From Candidatus Poribacteria bacterium (GTDB lineage: Bacteria; Poribacteria; WGA-4E; WGA-3G), in contig JAAXHD010000231.1 of NCBI GenBank assembly GCA_012271015.1, positions 1 to 51,973 on the forward strand: a stretch of 51,973 bases of DNA, in the 5' to 3' direction. This document shows, in pieces, positions 7,347-15,387 of the stretch; the first letter of the stretch is position 1; each line of letters begins with the position of its first letter. The notes below the pieces were generated by a model. That model searched no databases. It saw nothing but the letters and a program-made list of their open reading frames with translations, and had not been told where the DNA came from. The position numbers and the translations under genes were made by a program.

Positions 7347-9242
7347 TTGGCAACACAGACCGATGAGACCTATCAATTTGAACCGATTCGGGGCTATCCG
7401 ATGCTCAACTGGAGAGGCAAACGCCCGTTTGAGTCCACACAATACTATCCTGCCCAATTGAAAGAGACATGCGGCGAGGAAGTAGACGACTGGACAAACA
7501 AAATCTATTGGGGCGATAACCTGCAGGTCATGAGCCATCTACTCAAGTCCTACCGCGGGAAGATTAACCTGATTTATATTGATCCCCCGTTTGACTCAAA
7601 GGCGGACTACAAGAAGCGGATAGCACTGGAGGAGGAAACAGTAGAGAACGACCGGACGGCTTTTGAAGAGAAGCAGTACACGGACATCTGGACGAACGAT
7701 GAATATCTGCAGTTTATGTATGAGCGGCTGATTTTGATGAAAGAACTGTTGGCAGACAATGGGTCCATCTACGTCCATTGTGACTGGCGGATGAATAGTT
7801 ATCTTAGGTTGATATTGGACGAGATTTTTGGAAGCGGGAATTTTAGGAATGAAATTATTTGGACCTTTGGTGGCAAAGGAATGGCAAACGTGAAGAAAAA
7901 CTATTTCCGCAATCAAAACTCCATACTCTTCTATAGCAAGACAGATTCTATAAAGCCAAACTTGAAATCTGGTATCGTTTCTCAATCGGTGATTGATAGG
8001 TTTGGTAAGTACATGAATGACAACTATCAAATTATTTTTCAAAAACTACGAAACAGTGGGGATACATTGGAAATTCAAAAAGCAACTGCTGCCTTTGTTA
8101 GGAAACATGGTCGCCCCCCGAATGACGATGACATTGTTCGTGATTATTCGGAAGGCTCTTTCCTGAGAGATGTTTGGAATGACATTGTCTGGTGGGATGA
8201 CCTCGTTTGGGATAACATTGTTTGGGATGACATTCCGATCGTCCGGCAAAACGAAACTTACCAAGAATTTGTTGGCTACCCCACTCAAAAACCCGAGGCA
8301 CTGCTCGAACGCATCATCAAAGCTTCATCTAATCCGGGTGACCTCGTCTTTGACTGTTTCATGGGAAGCGGCACGACGCAAGCCGTGGCGATGAAACTCG
8401 GTCGCCGTTTCGTCGGAGCAGACATCAACCTCGGGGCGGTGGAAACCACAACGAAACGCCTCCTCAGTCTTGCAGCAGAGATTCAAAAAGGGACGGATCA
8501 ATCTGAAATCAGCAGCCAAGAGGAAGGATCAGCAGATTCTCAGACCTGCTACACAGGTTTTGAAGTCTATAACGTCAACCACTATGATGTGTTCCGAAAT
8601 CCCGTTGAGGCGAAGGCTCTGCTCATAGAGGCTTTAGAGATTCAACCACTCCTCACGGGTAGCATTTACGATGGCGAAAAAGAGGGTCGCATGGTGAAGC
8701 TCATGCCGGTCAATCGGATTGCGACCCGTGCAGACCTCAACGAACTGATTACTGGCTTTGACTATAGGGCATTTCAGAGACGGCAAGAAGAACACCCCAC
8801 ACGCCCGGTTGAAAAGTTGCTGCTCGTCTGTATGGGACACGAACCCGACCTCGCTGCTGCCCTACAAAACGAAGTCGCGTTCGATCTCGACATAGAAGTG
8901 ATAGACATCCTACGGGACAAGTCCAATTTAGAGTTCAGACGCGAGTCCGAAGCGGGGATCGTCCACAGCAGTGGGGAACTGGTCATAGAGAGTTTTTATC
9001 CGATGAATCTGCTCCAGAAGTTGAGTTTGATGAAAGAGAATGTTGAGGATTGGCGTAAACTGGTTGAATCCATAAAGATTGACTTCAACTATGACGGTGC
9101 TGTGATGAATCCGTCGGTGGTCGATCTGTCGGATGGCAGTACATTCGTTGAAGGCACTTATCCGATACCAAGGGATGCCGGCACAATCCGAGTGAAAATC
9201 ACGGATCTGCTGTCGGAGTCTTTAGAAGTGACAGTGGAATAG
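7347..9242 (+). CDS. mod: Type III DNA methyltransferase Mod, copy 2
   Basis: Intact 631-residue beta-class Mod subunit, the modification and recognition partner of the downstream Res. It starts at TTG 7347 after AAGGAG, the same initiation layout as copy 1. DPPF lies near residue 81 and FMGSGTT near 336, with the target-recognition region between them (about residues 146-310). The N-terminal 145 residues and everything after YPTQKPEALLERI are nearly identical to copy 1, including a tract of about 95 bp with no differences, but the centres are unrelated. The centre also holds a VW(D/N)(D/N)I repeat. It is followed by Res after 11 bp. Duplication followed by exchange of the recognition domain is the simplest history. 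Confidence 0.92.
   Translation: MATQTDETYQFEPIRGYPMLNWRGKRPFESTQYYPAQLKETCGEEVDDWTNKIYWGDNLQVMSHLLKSYRGKINLIYIDPPFDSKADYKKRIALEEETVENDRTAFEEKQYTDIWTNDEYLQFMYERLILMKELLADNGSIYVHCDWRMNSYLRLILDEIFGSGNFRNEIIWTFGGKGMANVKKNYFRNQNSILFYSKTDSIKPNLKSGIVSQSVIDRFGKYMNDNYQIIFQKLRNSGDTLEIQKATAAFVRKHGRPPNDDDIVRDYSEGSFLRDVWNDIVWWDDLVWDNIVWDDIPIVRQNETYQEFVGYPTQKPEALLERIIKASSNPGDLVFDCFMGSGTTQAVAMKLGRRFVGADINLGAVETTTKRLLSLAAEIQKGTDQSEISSQEEGSADSQTCYTGFEVYNVNHYDVFRNPVEAKALLIEALEIQPLLTGSIYDGEKEGRMVKLMPVNRIATRADLNELITGFDYRAFQRRQEEHPTRPVEKLLLVCMGHEPDLAAALQNEVAFDLDIEVIDILRDKSNLEFRRESEAGIVHSSGELVIESFYPMNLLQKLSLMKENVEDWRKLVESIKIDFNYDGAVMNPSVVDLSDGSTFVEGTYPIPRDAGTIRVKITDLLSESLEVTVE
8172..8234 (+). repeat. Coding minisatellite in the Mod target-recognition domain
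   Basis: Four near-identical units of 15, 18, 15 and 15 bp encode VWNDI, VWWDDL, VWDNI and VWDDI. Type III Mod proteins often contain a single VWDDI-like motif before the YPTQKP segment, so this looks like local expansion by slippage. Unit lengths are multiples of three, so copy-number change would keep the frame. Confidence 0.75.
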
Positions 9243-9253
9243 GAGAGACAAAA

Positions 9254-11857
9254 ATGGCACGAGCAGCACGAAACGCAATTAACATCGATTTTGCTTTTTT
9301 TACCTACCTCCGCATCTTTTATGCCGAGAATCGGGGTCGGATTCGCAACCACTTCCGGGATCTGTCCAAGAAATTCCTGGATTTCAACGATCCAGAGTCG
9401 GGGGCGTTTTTGCGGCAGCCACAGTTTGAAGCGTTAGAGATGTACGTCTTCCTCAAGGAATACCTGAACAATCGGTACGTTCACCAAATATTCACCGACT
9501 GGCACGAAAAGCAAAACGGGTTTGAAGCCCGGTCGAATCTTGGTGTCGAGCAACTTGGGTTGTTTGGTGATCTGAATGAGACACAATATCGACGAGTCTT
9601 CGATTATATCCGCCAATCGGGAGTACGCAGTTACCCAAACTATATCTTCGCACTCCCGATGGGCACCGGTAAAACGATTCTCATGGCGACCTGTATCTTC
9701 TACGAGTTTCTGCTCGCCAACAAGTTCCCGAAAGACCCGAAGTATTGCCATAACGCCTTGGTATTCGCTCCGGATAAAACAGTTCTACAATCGCTGAAAG
9801 AGATTCAGACTTTTGATATGGGGCGTGTCGTGCCGTCTGAATACGTCAGTTTTCTGTCAAGTCATATCCGGTTCCACTTCCTTGATGAAGCAGGGACTGC
9901 ACTCTCAACGATGGATCGTTCGTTGTTTAACGTCATCATCTCCAACACCCAGAAGATTATCCTCAAAAAGCAGCATACCGAGGGAAGCGCGAGTGACCGC
10001 TTGTTTCAGAGCGGCCAACCGACCTATCAACCGGGGAGCGTCTACGATGAGGCTGCCGATCTTTATGGCTTTGATACGCCTGAAGACGAGAACGAGTTGA
10101 CGACCAACCAGCGTTTCCAAAAGTTGACGCGACTTGAGCAACTCGGTATCTTCGTTGATGAAGCACATCACGCCTTCGGCAGCAAATTAGCAACGGACAT
10201 GGGGCTTAAGAAATCAAAGACCAGTCTCCGGCTTACGATTGATGAATTGGCGGCGAGTTTGAAACGCGCGGGAACCCGTGTCTGTGCTTGCTATAATTTT
10301 ACAGGGACCCCTTACGTTGGGCAACAGGTGCTCCCCGAAGTCGTCTACGGTTATGAATTGAAAGAAGCGATCGACAAAGCGTTCCTCAAGAAAGTGATGC
10401 TTCACAGCTACACCAATCCGCGAAGTTCAGAGTTTGTCGAACTCGTTGTTAAACATTTCTGGGAGAACCATGGCGAGCAGCGTCACGAACGGATGCTACC
10501 GAAACTCGCCCTCTTTGCCGCGACTATTGACGAGTTACAGAACGAGCTCCGTCCTGCCGTCGAATCCGCATTGAGCGATCTGGATGTCCCAACCTCTCGT
10601 ATCCTCGTCAATGTCGGCGACCCCAAGTTGACTTCCAACGATGAACTGCGTGAGTTCATTAATCTGGATACGCCAGCATCTGAGAAACAGTTTATCCTGT
10701 TGGTGAATAAAGGGAAGGAGGGGTGGAACTGTCGATCACTGTTCGGCGTGGGGCTTTATCGCAAGCCGAGATCGAAAATCTTTGTTTTACAAGCGAGTAT
10801 GCGATGTTTACGTCAGATTGGCGAGGGCCAGCAGACAGAACACATCTACCTCTCAAGAGAAAACACAGAGATTCTGGATGATGAACTGCAACAGAACTTC
10901 CGCGTCAGCCTTGATGAGGTCGGCAATATCGGTGTAGAGAAACGCGATTACAAAGTGCAGGTCAAGATGCCGCCGGTAAAAGTGAAGCTCCAGCGCATCC
11001 GAAGAATGTATCAACTGGTGGAGAAGCCCTCGCAAGACGGGCTCTGTTTAGAGTTCGATCAGGCAGACACAGAGAAATATCGTATCGAATACGAACGACG
11101 CGAAGGGCTTGCCGCGACGCAGTCGGTTTTAACCAAAGATGTAACCGCATACCGGGAAAAACGCGAATTCAGTCAGTTGACGCTGTGTGCAGAGATCGCC
11201 CGCTACTTGAATCACTCGCCCTTAGAAATAGAGGACATCCTGACAAACACACAGGAAGGGATGGCGAAGGTCCTTCAGCATGTCAACGCGTTCAATGAAC
11301 TGATCTATGACTGGATTGTTCCGCGTCTTTTTAATGCCTTGTATGATCTGAAAGAATTTGAACATCACGAACCGGAGGAGATTGAACTCGTCAAAGCACC
11401 GGAAGACGGATATTACAAAGTCCGAGCAAAGCCGGACTTGGTCGTCAAAGACGACGCGACGGAAGGCATCAATCACAAACATAAGAGTTTCCATCTCGAC
11501 ACCTATGCTTTCGACTCCCAGCCGGAGCGGACTTTATTCTGGTCTCTGCTGATGGAAGGGAGAGTGAAAAAGGTATATTTCACCGGTATGTTGACGCATG
11601 GACAATCCGACTTCTACATCCAATACATCGATCCGGATTCCTATGCTGTCAGGCGATATTACCCCGACTTCCTGATGCAAAAGGATGATGACTCGTGGAC
11701 AATTGTGGAAGTGAAGGGCGATAATAAGATTGAGGACGAGATAGTGCAGGCGAAGAAGAAAGCGGCAACAGAAAAAGCGAATGTGAGCGATATGTCGTAT
11801 GAAATTATTAAAGGCAGCGACGCAGAGGCGCGCCGGTATCAAGCGTTGTTGGAGTAA
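9254..11857 (+). CDS. res: Type III restriction enzyme Res subunit
   Basis: The 867-residue DEAD/DEAH-type superfamily 2 translocase-nuclease would cleave unmodified DNA together with Mod. Walker A is LPMGTGKT near residues 135-142, the DEAH box VDEAHH near 300, and the TGTP motif follows near 350. QASMRCLRQIG near 518 serves as motif VI. The C-terminus has a PD-(D/E)XK nuclease: YYPDFLM near 802 followed by IVEVKG near 818. Length fits type III Res. The ATG follows GGAGAGAC and lies 11 bp after the Mod stop, so co-translation is likely. It is the last gene before the terminator at 11957-11995. Which of the two Mod proteins it pairs with cannot be seen. Confidence 0.92.
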   Translation: MARAARNAINIDFAFFTYLRIFYAENRGRIRNHFRDLSKKFLDFNDPESGAFLRQPQFEALEMYVFLKEYLNNRYVHQIFTDWHEKQNGFEARSNLGVEQLGLFGDLNETQYRRVFDYIRQSGVRSYPNYIFALPMGTGKTILMATCIFYEFLLANKFPKDPKYCHNALVFAPDKTVLQSLKEIQTFDMGRVVPSEYVSFLSSHIRFHFLDEAGTALSTMDRSLFNVIISNTQKIILKKQHTEGSASDRLFQSGQPTYQPGSVYDEAADLYGFDTPEDENELTTNQRFQKLTRLEQLGIFVDEAHHAFGSKLATDMGLKKSKTSLRLTIDELAASLKRAGTRVCACYNFTGTPYVGQQVLPEVVYGYELKEAIDKAFLKKVMLHSYTNPRSSEFVELVVKHFWENHGEQRHERMLPKLALFAATIDELQNELRPAVESALSDLDVPTSRILVNVGDPKLTSNDELREFINLDTPASEKQFILLVNKGKEGWNCRSLFGVGLYRKPRSKIFVLQASMRCLRQIGEGQQTEHIYLSRENTEILDDELQQNFRVSLDEVGNIGVEKRDYKVQVKMPPVKVKLQRIRRMYQLVEKPSQDGLCLEFDQADTEKYRIEYERREGLAATQSVLTKDVTAYREKREFSQLTLCAEIARYLNHSPLEIEDILTNTQEGMAKVLQHVNAFNELIYDWIVPRLFNALYDLKEFEHHEPEEIELVKAPEDGYYKVRAKPDLVVKDDATEGINHKHKSFHLDTYAFDSQPERTLFWSLLMEGRVKKVYFTGMLTHGQSDFYIQYIDPDSYAVRRYYPDFLMQKDDDSWTIVEVKGDNKIEDEIVQAKKKAATEKANVSDMSYEIIKGSDAEARRYQALLE

Positions 11858-11956
11858 ATCCATTAGCGTCTTACGTTATAGGCAGGCGAAACATCGAATT
11901 CGGTTTTGGGAGTGCTGTGGATAGACTGAAGATCTCGAATAGCTGGATAATGTTAT

Positions 11957-11995
11957 AGAAAAAAGGGACGGGAAATCTAACTCCCGCCCTTTTTG
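11957..11995. terminator. Bidirectional Rho-independent terminator
   Basis: An A-run, then GGGACGGGA, an 8-nt loop, TCCCGCCC and a T-run form a stem with one bulge that works on both strands. It separates the convergent Res operon (plus) and the 12005-22484 gene block (minus). Confidence 0.75.
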
Positions 11996-12004
11996 CTGCT
12001 CCTT

Positions 12005-12343
12005 TTATCTTCCGATCAAGTATCCGATAATGATGTTCCCATTACCATCCTCTTTCTCATCGTTGTAAGTAAAAACGTCTTGGCGATCGCAGTTACTGAA
12101 AACATGGGGATCTAGAAGAAAAAGGGTGAATGATTCTGGATCGGGTATCCCTTCGATGTGTGCAATTTCCTCGAGGATAGGGACTTGCAAACATTGGTAG
12201 AACGCACCGAATTCGATGTTTCGCATGCCTATCCTGTTTTGCGTCCATCTGACGATCGCGGGGGTGTCCGTCGGTTCGAGGTAGAGGTGCTCGGTGCCCA
12301 GTGCCAAGATAATACCTGTGCCGGTCCAGTTTTTAATTCTCAT
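12005..12343 (-). CDS. Hypothetical protein, last gene of the minus-strand block
   Basis: The 112-residue protein was not recognised. It starts MRIKNWTGTGIILALG and has no clear membrane segment or motif. The start context is odd: a strong AAAGGAG site (12374-12380) lies about 30 nt before the ATG, but a perfect 9-bp hairpin (12351-12372) sits between them, and removing the hairpin leaves 8 nt. It is 45 bp downstream of the ParB-like gene and ends 10 bp before the terminator, so it is probably co-transcribed with that gene. Confidence 0.6.
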   Translation of the reverse strand: MRIKNWTGTGIILALGTEHLYLEPTDTPAIVRWTQNRIGMRNIEFGAFYQCLQVPILEEIAHIEGIPDPESFTLFLLDPHVFSNCDRQDVFTYNDEKEDGNGNIIIGYLIGR

Positions 12344-12350
12344 TGTGTTC

Positions 12351-12372
12351 CGGGAGCGATTGCTCGCTCCCG
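12351..12372 (-). promoter_or_regulatory. Hairpin between Shine-Dalgarno and start codon
   Basis: On the minus strand CGGGAGCGA pairs with TCGCTCCCG (9 bp) around a GCAA loop of the stable GNRA type. AAAGGAG lies 1 nt before it and ATG 7 nt after it, so folding would bring the ribosome site to normal distance. Confidence 0.6.
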
Positions 12373-12388
12373 TCTCCTTTCCTGTTGG

Positions 12389-14041
12389 CTACTCATCCGA
12401 GTCAATGAACGTATGGGTGAGTTTGATGAGTTTCTCCTGGAGTTCAGTCGGTATCCACGCTGCAGCGGTCTCTGCATCGAATTCAGCGATACGGGTATTC
12501 TGACCGCCTCCTTCCACCTTGATAACGAGTTCCGTGATACGGGCTTCCGTGAGCGCAGCAATGAGTGGTATCCGTACCGGCATCGCTTGCATCCACTCGG
12601 TATCTGCGTGAATGTCTGCGGTAGTGGTTTTGAAATGCCGGATGTCTGCTGTCAGGGTCTCATCTGTGATAGCGGGCGTAGGTTCGGTGAACTCCCGTGT
12701 CCTACCGCTGGGGTGACCGAACCGTTCATCAAACCTGTTAGAGAACGCAACTTCGCTCACATCGCGCGGATATTCCGCTAACGCATTGAACATCGCCTTG
12801 CGGGCATTCGCCCATACCTGTTCCAGTGCCTCGCGGTCCTTTCGGATTTTATCAGAGACTTCCGCTTTAAAGGTCAACACCCAATCGGCTTCGTTCTGAA
12901 TATCCGAGTAGATGCGTTCAAACATCTCTTGAACCTCAGTGAGTTGCGCCGGTGTGTTTGCTTCGTGGCGTGCATCGACATCGAAACCCGTCTGTGTCTT
13001 GACGAGTTTTTGGAAAGCTTTGAAGGCAGAGCTATGAACAGGTGTATGGGTATTGCCGGGGGTCGGGCTCAATGTCTCATCAAAAGCACGGACGACTTGA
13101 TCGTGCCAGTCGTAGCAGTCGCTGCGGGCAACACTGAGTGCGTCCGTTTCGCGCTGGATCGCTTGGCACCGTGCGATAACCTCTGGGTCGTCTGTGAGTA
13201 TGTAGTTATGGATTTTCTTGAGTTGCGTCATGGACAGCTGGTGCGGGATACCGTCTGATTTGATGTTGAACCGCTCGCAGATATAGGCGTTGAAAGCCTC
13301 CATTTGGAAACCGTGTCGATCGAGGAACCGGCTGCCGTCGGATCGCTGGTCGAACAGCCCACTTTTCCGGATAGTGTACCAAAATTCGGAGCGTTCTGCG
13401 GGCGTGGCTTCCTTCGGCTTCTGACGGACGGCAACCGTGTCGCCTTCCTCGTTTTCGCGATAAGGGTCAGCGATAACCGACCTTAGCGATTCAATCCGTT
13501 CCCGTGAGACGTTCCATTCTTTTTCCAACTTCGGGGAGGCTTCGCCAATTAACGATTCCACCTGCTTACGCCAGCGGCGGACGGTGCCTTCACCGACTTT
13601 CCACAAGCCGGCGAGGGAGACGTTGGTTTTCCGCAGATATTTCGGGAGCAGGAGGAGTTGGAAACACGCAGCGCGTCGCTCTTGCTCGGTGAATGCGAGT
13701 CCGATGCCGGGGGTCGATGCGACATCGAACTGAAAGTTATCCAGCGACATCATTTCGATCCATTCTTCCTCAGTGCCGTCGTGGACTTCAGCGAAAATGA
13801 GGTCTATTTCCGCTGCGAGCGCGGCTTTCCTGCGGTGGTGTCCGCACGCCACGAGATACGGCTTATCCGTCTGGATGGGGATGTTCGATGCCTCAAAAGC
13901 GATGATCGGGTATTCGGGCAGGTAACCGTTTTGCCGCATAGATTCCGCGAGGCTCTCGATGTGTCCGGGGTGCTCTTTGCGGTTGTTCACTGTCCAGATG
14001 TCAGCGAGGTCGTTTGGATGGATCCATAGTGTTTTCATCAT
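12389..14041 (-). CDS. ParB/sulfiredoxin-domain DNA-binding protein
   Basis: This 550-residue protein has an N-terminal ParB-like domain: HPNDLADIWTVNNRKEH, then ESLAESMRQNGYLPEYP and a VACGHHRRKAAL motif near residue 67, equivalent to the nucleotide-binding GERR/GHRR loop of ParB-like CTPases. A helix-turn-helix segment lies near 145-172 (VSLAGLWKVGEGTVRRWRKQ). The remaining 370 residues are unrecognised and probably helical. No ParA homologue is visible, so partition is not established; such proteins in phages also act as regulators or in DNA metabolism. Two adjacent ATG codons could start it. AGGA upstream is separated from the start by a hairpin at 14053-14072, echoing the next gene. Confidence 0.75.
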   Translation of the reverse strand: MMKTLWIHPNDLADIWTVNNRKEHPGHIESLAESMRQNGYLPEYPIIAFEASNIPIQTDKPYLVACGHHRRKAALAAEIDLIFAEVHDGTEEEWIEMMSLDNFQFDVASTPGIGLAFTEQERRAACFQLLLLPKYLRKTNVSLAGLWKVGEGTVRRWRKQVESLIGEASPKLEKEWNVSRERIESLRSVIADPYRENEEGDTVAVRQKPKEATPAERSEFWYTIRKSGLFDQRSDGSRFLDRHGFQMEAFNAYICERFNIKSDGIPHQLSMTQLKKIHNYILTDDPEVIARCQAIQRETDALSVARSDCYDWHDQVVRAFDETLSPTPGNTHTPVHSSAFKAFQKLVKTQTGFDVDARHEANTPAQLTEVQEMFERIYSDIQNEADWVLTFKAEVSDKIRKDREALEQVWANARKAMFNALAEYPRDVSEVAFSNRFDERFGHPSGRTREFTEPTPAITDETLTADIRHFKTTTADIHADTEWMQAMPVRIPLIAALTEARITELVIKVEGGGQNTRIAEFDAETAAAWIPTELQEKLIKLTHTFIDSDE

Positions 14042-14052
14042 GCGAAATGATA

Positions 14053-14072
14053 GGGGGTAGTCGCCTACTCCC
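14053..14072 (-). promoter_or_regulatory. Hairpin before the ParB-like gene
   Basis: On the minus strand GGGAGTAG and CTACCCCC pair with one mismatch around a GCGA loop (GNRA type). An AGGA ribosome site directly precedes the hairpin and the ATG follows 11 nt after it, similar to the arrangement at 12351-12372. Confidence 0.45.
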
Positions 14073-14083
14073 GTCCTGATAGG

Positions 14084-14296
14084 TTAGGGATAGAGTTCAC
14101 GCACAAAAACGAGACTGCCGGCTTCATAGAAGGTATAGTGAACCTGCTTTGACGCGATCCCGTCCTTGCACGGCTTGCAGAGTTGGACAACGAAGGTGAC
14201 GGATCTGCGTCGGTTATCTACTCCGATGCCTCGGTATTCCTGTGTGTCGTGGGAGTCGCACTCGCGGACACAACATTTCGGTTTCTGGGTTTCCAT
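14084..14296 (-). CDS. Small Cys-rich, probably zinc-binding protein
   Basis: The 70-residue protein has two cysteine groups, KCCVREC near residues 7-13 and QLCKPCKDG near 38-46, suggesting a small zinc ribbon. The ATG follows AGGAGG by 8 nt, a good ribosome site. It lies between the ParB-like gene and a small membrane protein in the same orientation. Small zinc-ribbon proteins are common among early phage genes, often as DNA-binding or host-interaction factors; no specific function can be given. Confidence 0.6.
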   Translation of the reverse strand: METQKPKCCVRECDSHDTQEYRGIGVDNRRRSVTFVVQLCKPCKDGIASKQVHYTFYEAGSLVFVRELYP

Positions 14297-14308
14297 TGGA
14301 AAGTCCTC

Positions 14309-14470
14309 CTAAAAAACGACATAAGCGATCCAGCCGAGAGTCAGGCTCGCGAGGAGGCAAGCGATCTCGGCAATCGTTTCAAGCACAGTGCTTTTAGTGG
14401 ATGTGAGGGGCGGTCGATTGGCAGGCTCCAGTAGACTGCCGGGGATGCGTTTGATGTGAAGTTTCCGCAT
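14309..14470 (-). CDS. Small single-span membrane protein
   Basis: From ATG 14470 the product is 53 residues: a basic N-terminus (MRKLHIKRIP), then one hydrophobic helix (ETIAEIACLLASLTLGWIAY) ending VVF at the C-terminus. AAGGAGG (14518-14524) lies far upstream, with a hairpin (CGCGCC at 14483-14488 pairing GGCGCG at 14510-14515) between it and the ATG. An in-frame ATT eight bases after the AAGGAGG is a less likely alternative start. It might insert in the inner membrane. The start and even the coding status are uncertain. Confidence 0.4.
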   Translation of the reverse strand: MRKLHIKRIPGSLLEPANRPPLTSTKSTVLETIAEIACLLASLTLGWIAYVVF

Positions 14471-14554
14471 TTTTGACTTAAGCGCGCCGATTGCGGTATA
14501 ATTGCAAATGGCGCGATCCTCCTTAATTGGCGTTAGGGTTGATTTGTTGTCATG

Positions 14555-14574
14555 GGCGGTGTTGGCGCACCGCC
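14555..14574 (-). promoter_or_regulatory. Intergenic GC-rich hairpin
   Basis: GGCGGTG pairs with CACCGCC (7 bp, 6-nt loop) between two minus-strand genes. There is no T-run, so it is not an ordinary terminator. A tiny frame (ATG ACA ACA AAT CAA CCC TAA) begins 1 nt after it on the minus strand, and AGGAAA precedes it. Confidence 0.4.
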
Positions 14575-14583
14575 TTTCCTGTT

Positions 14584-14802
14584 TTAACTCCGTCTCGGTT
14601 TGATTCGGAAGTTCCGCTCGCCCTCGTAGGTGAGGGTTTGCAGAACCGCTTCCCATTTGTCGCTTTCCGCCCATCGATGGACGGTGCGCTCGGTTGTGTT
14701 GAGCAGGCTGGCGATCTCTTTCGCGTCGCGGGTATGCGTGGCGAAGAGCCCAGCGGCTACAGTGACGAGGATATCTGTCTCGGCTTTACTGCGTTTGGGC
14801 AT
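14584..14802 (-). CDS. Small helix-turn-helix DNA-binding protein
   Basis: The chosen start, ATG 14802, has AAGGAGA 7 nt upstream and gives 72 residues; the frame is open further but lacks a better site. It contains DAKEIASLLNTTERTVHRWA, a clear helix-turn-helix resembling the N-terminal domain of phage terminase small subunits and phage HTH regulators. The C-terminus is basic (RNFRIKPRRS). A small-terminase role is less likely because another candidate adjoins the large terminase at 23092. It is probably a regulator or DNA-binding accessory protein. Confidence 0.65.
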   Translation of the reverse strand: MPKRSKAETDILVTVAAGLFATHTRDAKEIASLLNTTERTVHRWAESDKWEAVLQTLTYEGERNFRIKPRRS

Positions 14803-14831
14803 ACGCTCTCTCCTTCCTGGGTAGCGTGTGT

Positions 14832-14856
14832 GCAGGCGGTGGGTGTTCCCGCCTGC
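14832..14856 (-). promoter_or_regulatory. Intergenic GC-rich hairpin
   Basis: GCAGGCGG pairs with CCGCCTGC (8 bp) upstream of the ribosome site of the HTH gene. A second small palindrome, ATTGAGAAATCTCAAT, lies at 14869-14884. No T-run follows either. Confidence 0.4.
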
Positions 14857-14922
14857 GGGTTGGGGTTTATTGAGAAATCTCAATCTGACGCATGACAGTC
14901 TCGACTTCCAATTTGACAGGTT

Positions 14923-15270
14923 CTACGGGTTTCGTGCTGCCATAGAAAGCCGACATCCACCGAATTCTGCGTCAATCTCCAAATCATAGTCGAGTTGCGC
15001 TTGTGCCGTCTCCCACATCGCCATCGGAGCGTTCTGGAGATGGATCGCGACGATCTGGATGATACCGGCACGGGTCTTGTTTGAAAGCCCGCCTGCCCAA
15101 CTGCGCGGTGTGAGATCTCTTCCGGTCGTCGTTTCGTGGGCATACCAGCGATCCCCCGCTTTAACGACTGTGACGTGTAAGCCTCTGAAGCATTTGCCTA
15201 ACCCTTCCACGCTGTAGCCGGGGGTTGCCGTGCCATTGAGGGTAAGTGTTGTTCGCTTGAATGTCAACAT
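14923..15270 (-). CDS. Hypothetical protein under the first duplicated leader
   Basis: The 115-residue protein was not recognised. It has a compact, mixed alpha/beta-looking sequence (LHVTVVKAGDRWYAHETTTG, then AGIIQIVAIHLQNAP). The ATG follows AAGGA by 7 nt. It is the first gene after the promoter at 15395-15423 and the structured leader at 15292-15338, so it is the main candidate for control by that leader. The following genes (HTH, membrane, Cys-rich, ParB-like) run in the same direction and could share this transcript. Confidence 0.6.
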   Translation of the reverse strand: MLTFKRTTLTLNGTATPGYSVEGLGKCFRGLHVTVVKAGDRWYAHETTTGRDLTPRSWAGGLSNKTRAGIIQIVAIHLQNAPMAMWETAQAQLDYDLEIDAEFGGCRLSMAARNP

Positions 15271-15291
15271 CTGATAATCCTTTTTAAGTTG

Positions 15292-15338
15292 ACTTCAGCG
15301 AGGCATTTCAGATAGAATTAAAAATGCCAAGCCGAAGT
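15292..15338 (-). ncRNA. Structured 5' leader RNA, copy 1 (candidate cis-regulator)
   Basis: On the minus-strand transcript an outer stem (15331-15338 with 15292-15299; 8 bp with one G-U pair) encloses a perfect 7-bp inner stem (15322-15328 with 15302-15308). The second copy at 17873-17919 keeps both stems while changing paired bases. The transcript would start near 15388, giving a leader of about 118 nt. The ribosome site (15278-15282) lies just after the outer stem. A cis-acting role is inferred from conservation and compensation. Confidence 0.5.
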
Positions 15339-15362
15339 TGATCCTTTGGGTTTTGGTACCGG

Positions 15363-15380
15363 GGGGTGTTGCATCACCCC
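15363..15380 (-). promoter_or_regulatory. Leader hairpin, copy 1
   Basis: GGGGTG pairs with CACCCC (6 bp) around ATGCAA (minus strand), about 10 nt after the predicted transcription start. The equivalent position in copy 2 (17941-17962) carries a different stem but a similar loop. Confidence 0.5.
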
Positions 15381-15387
15381 TCATTTA

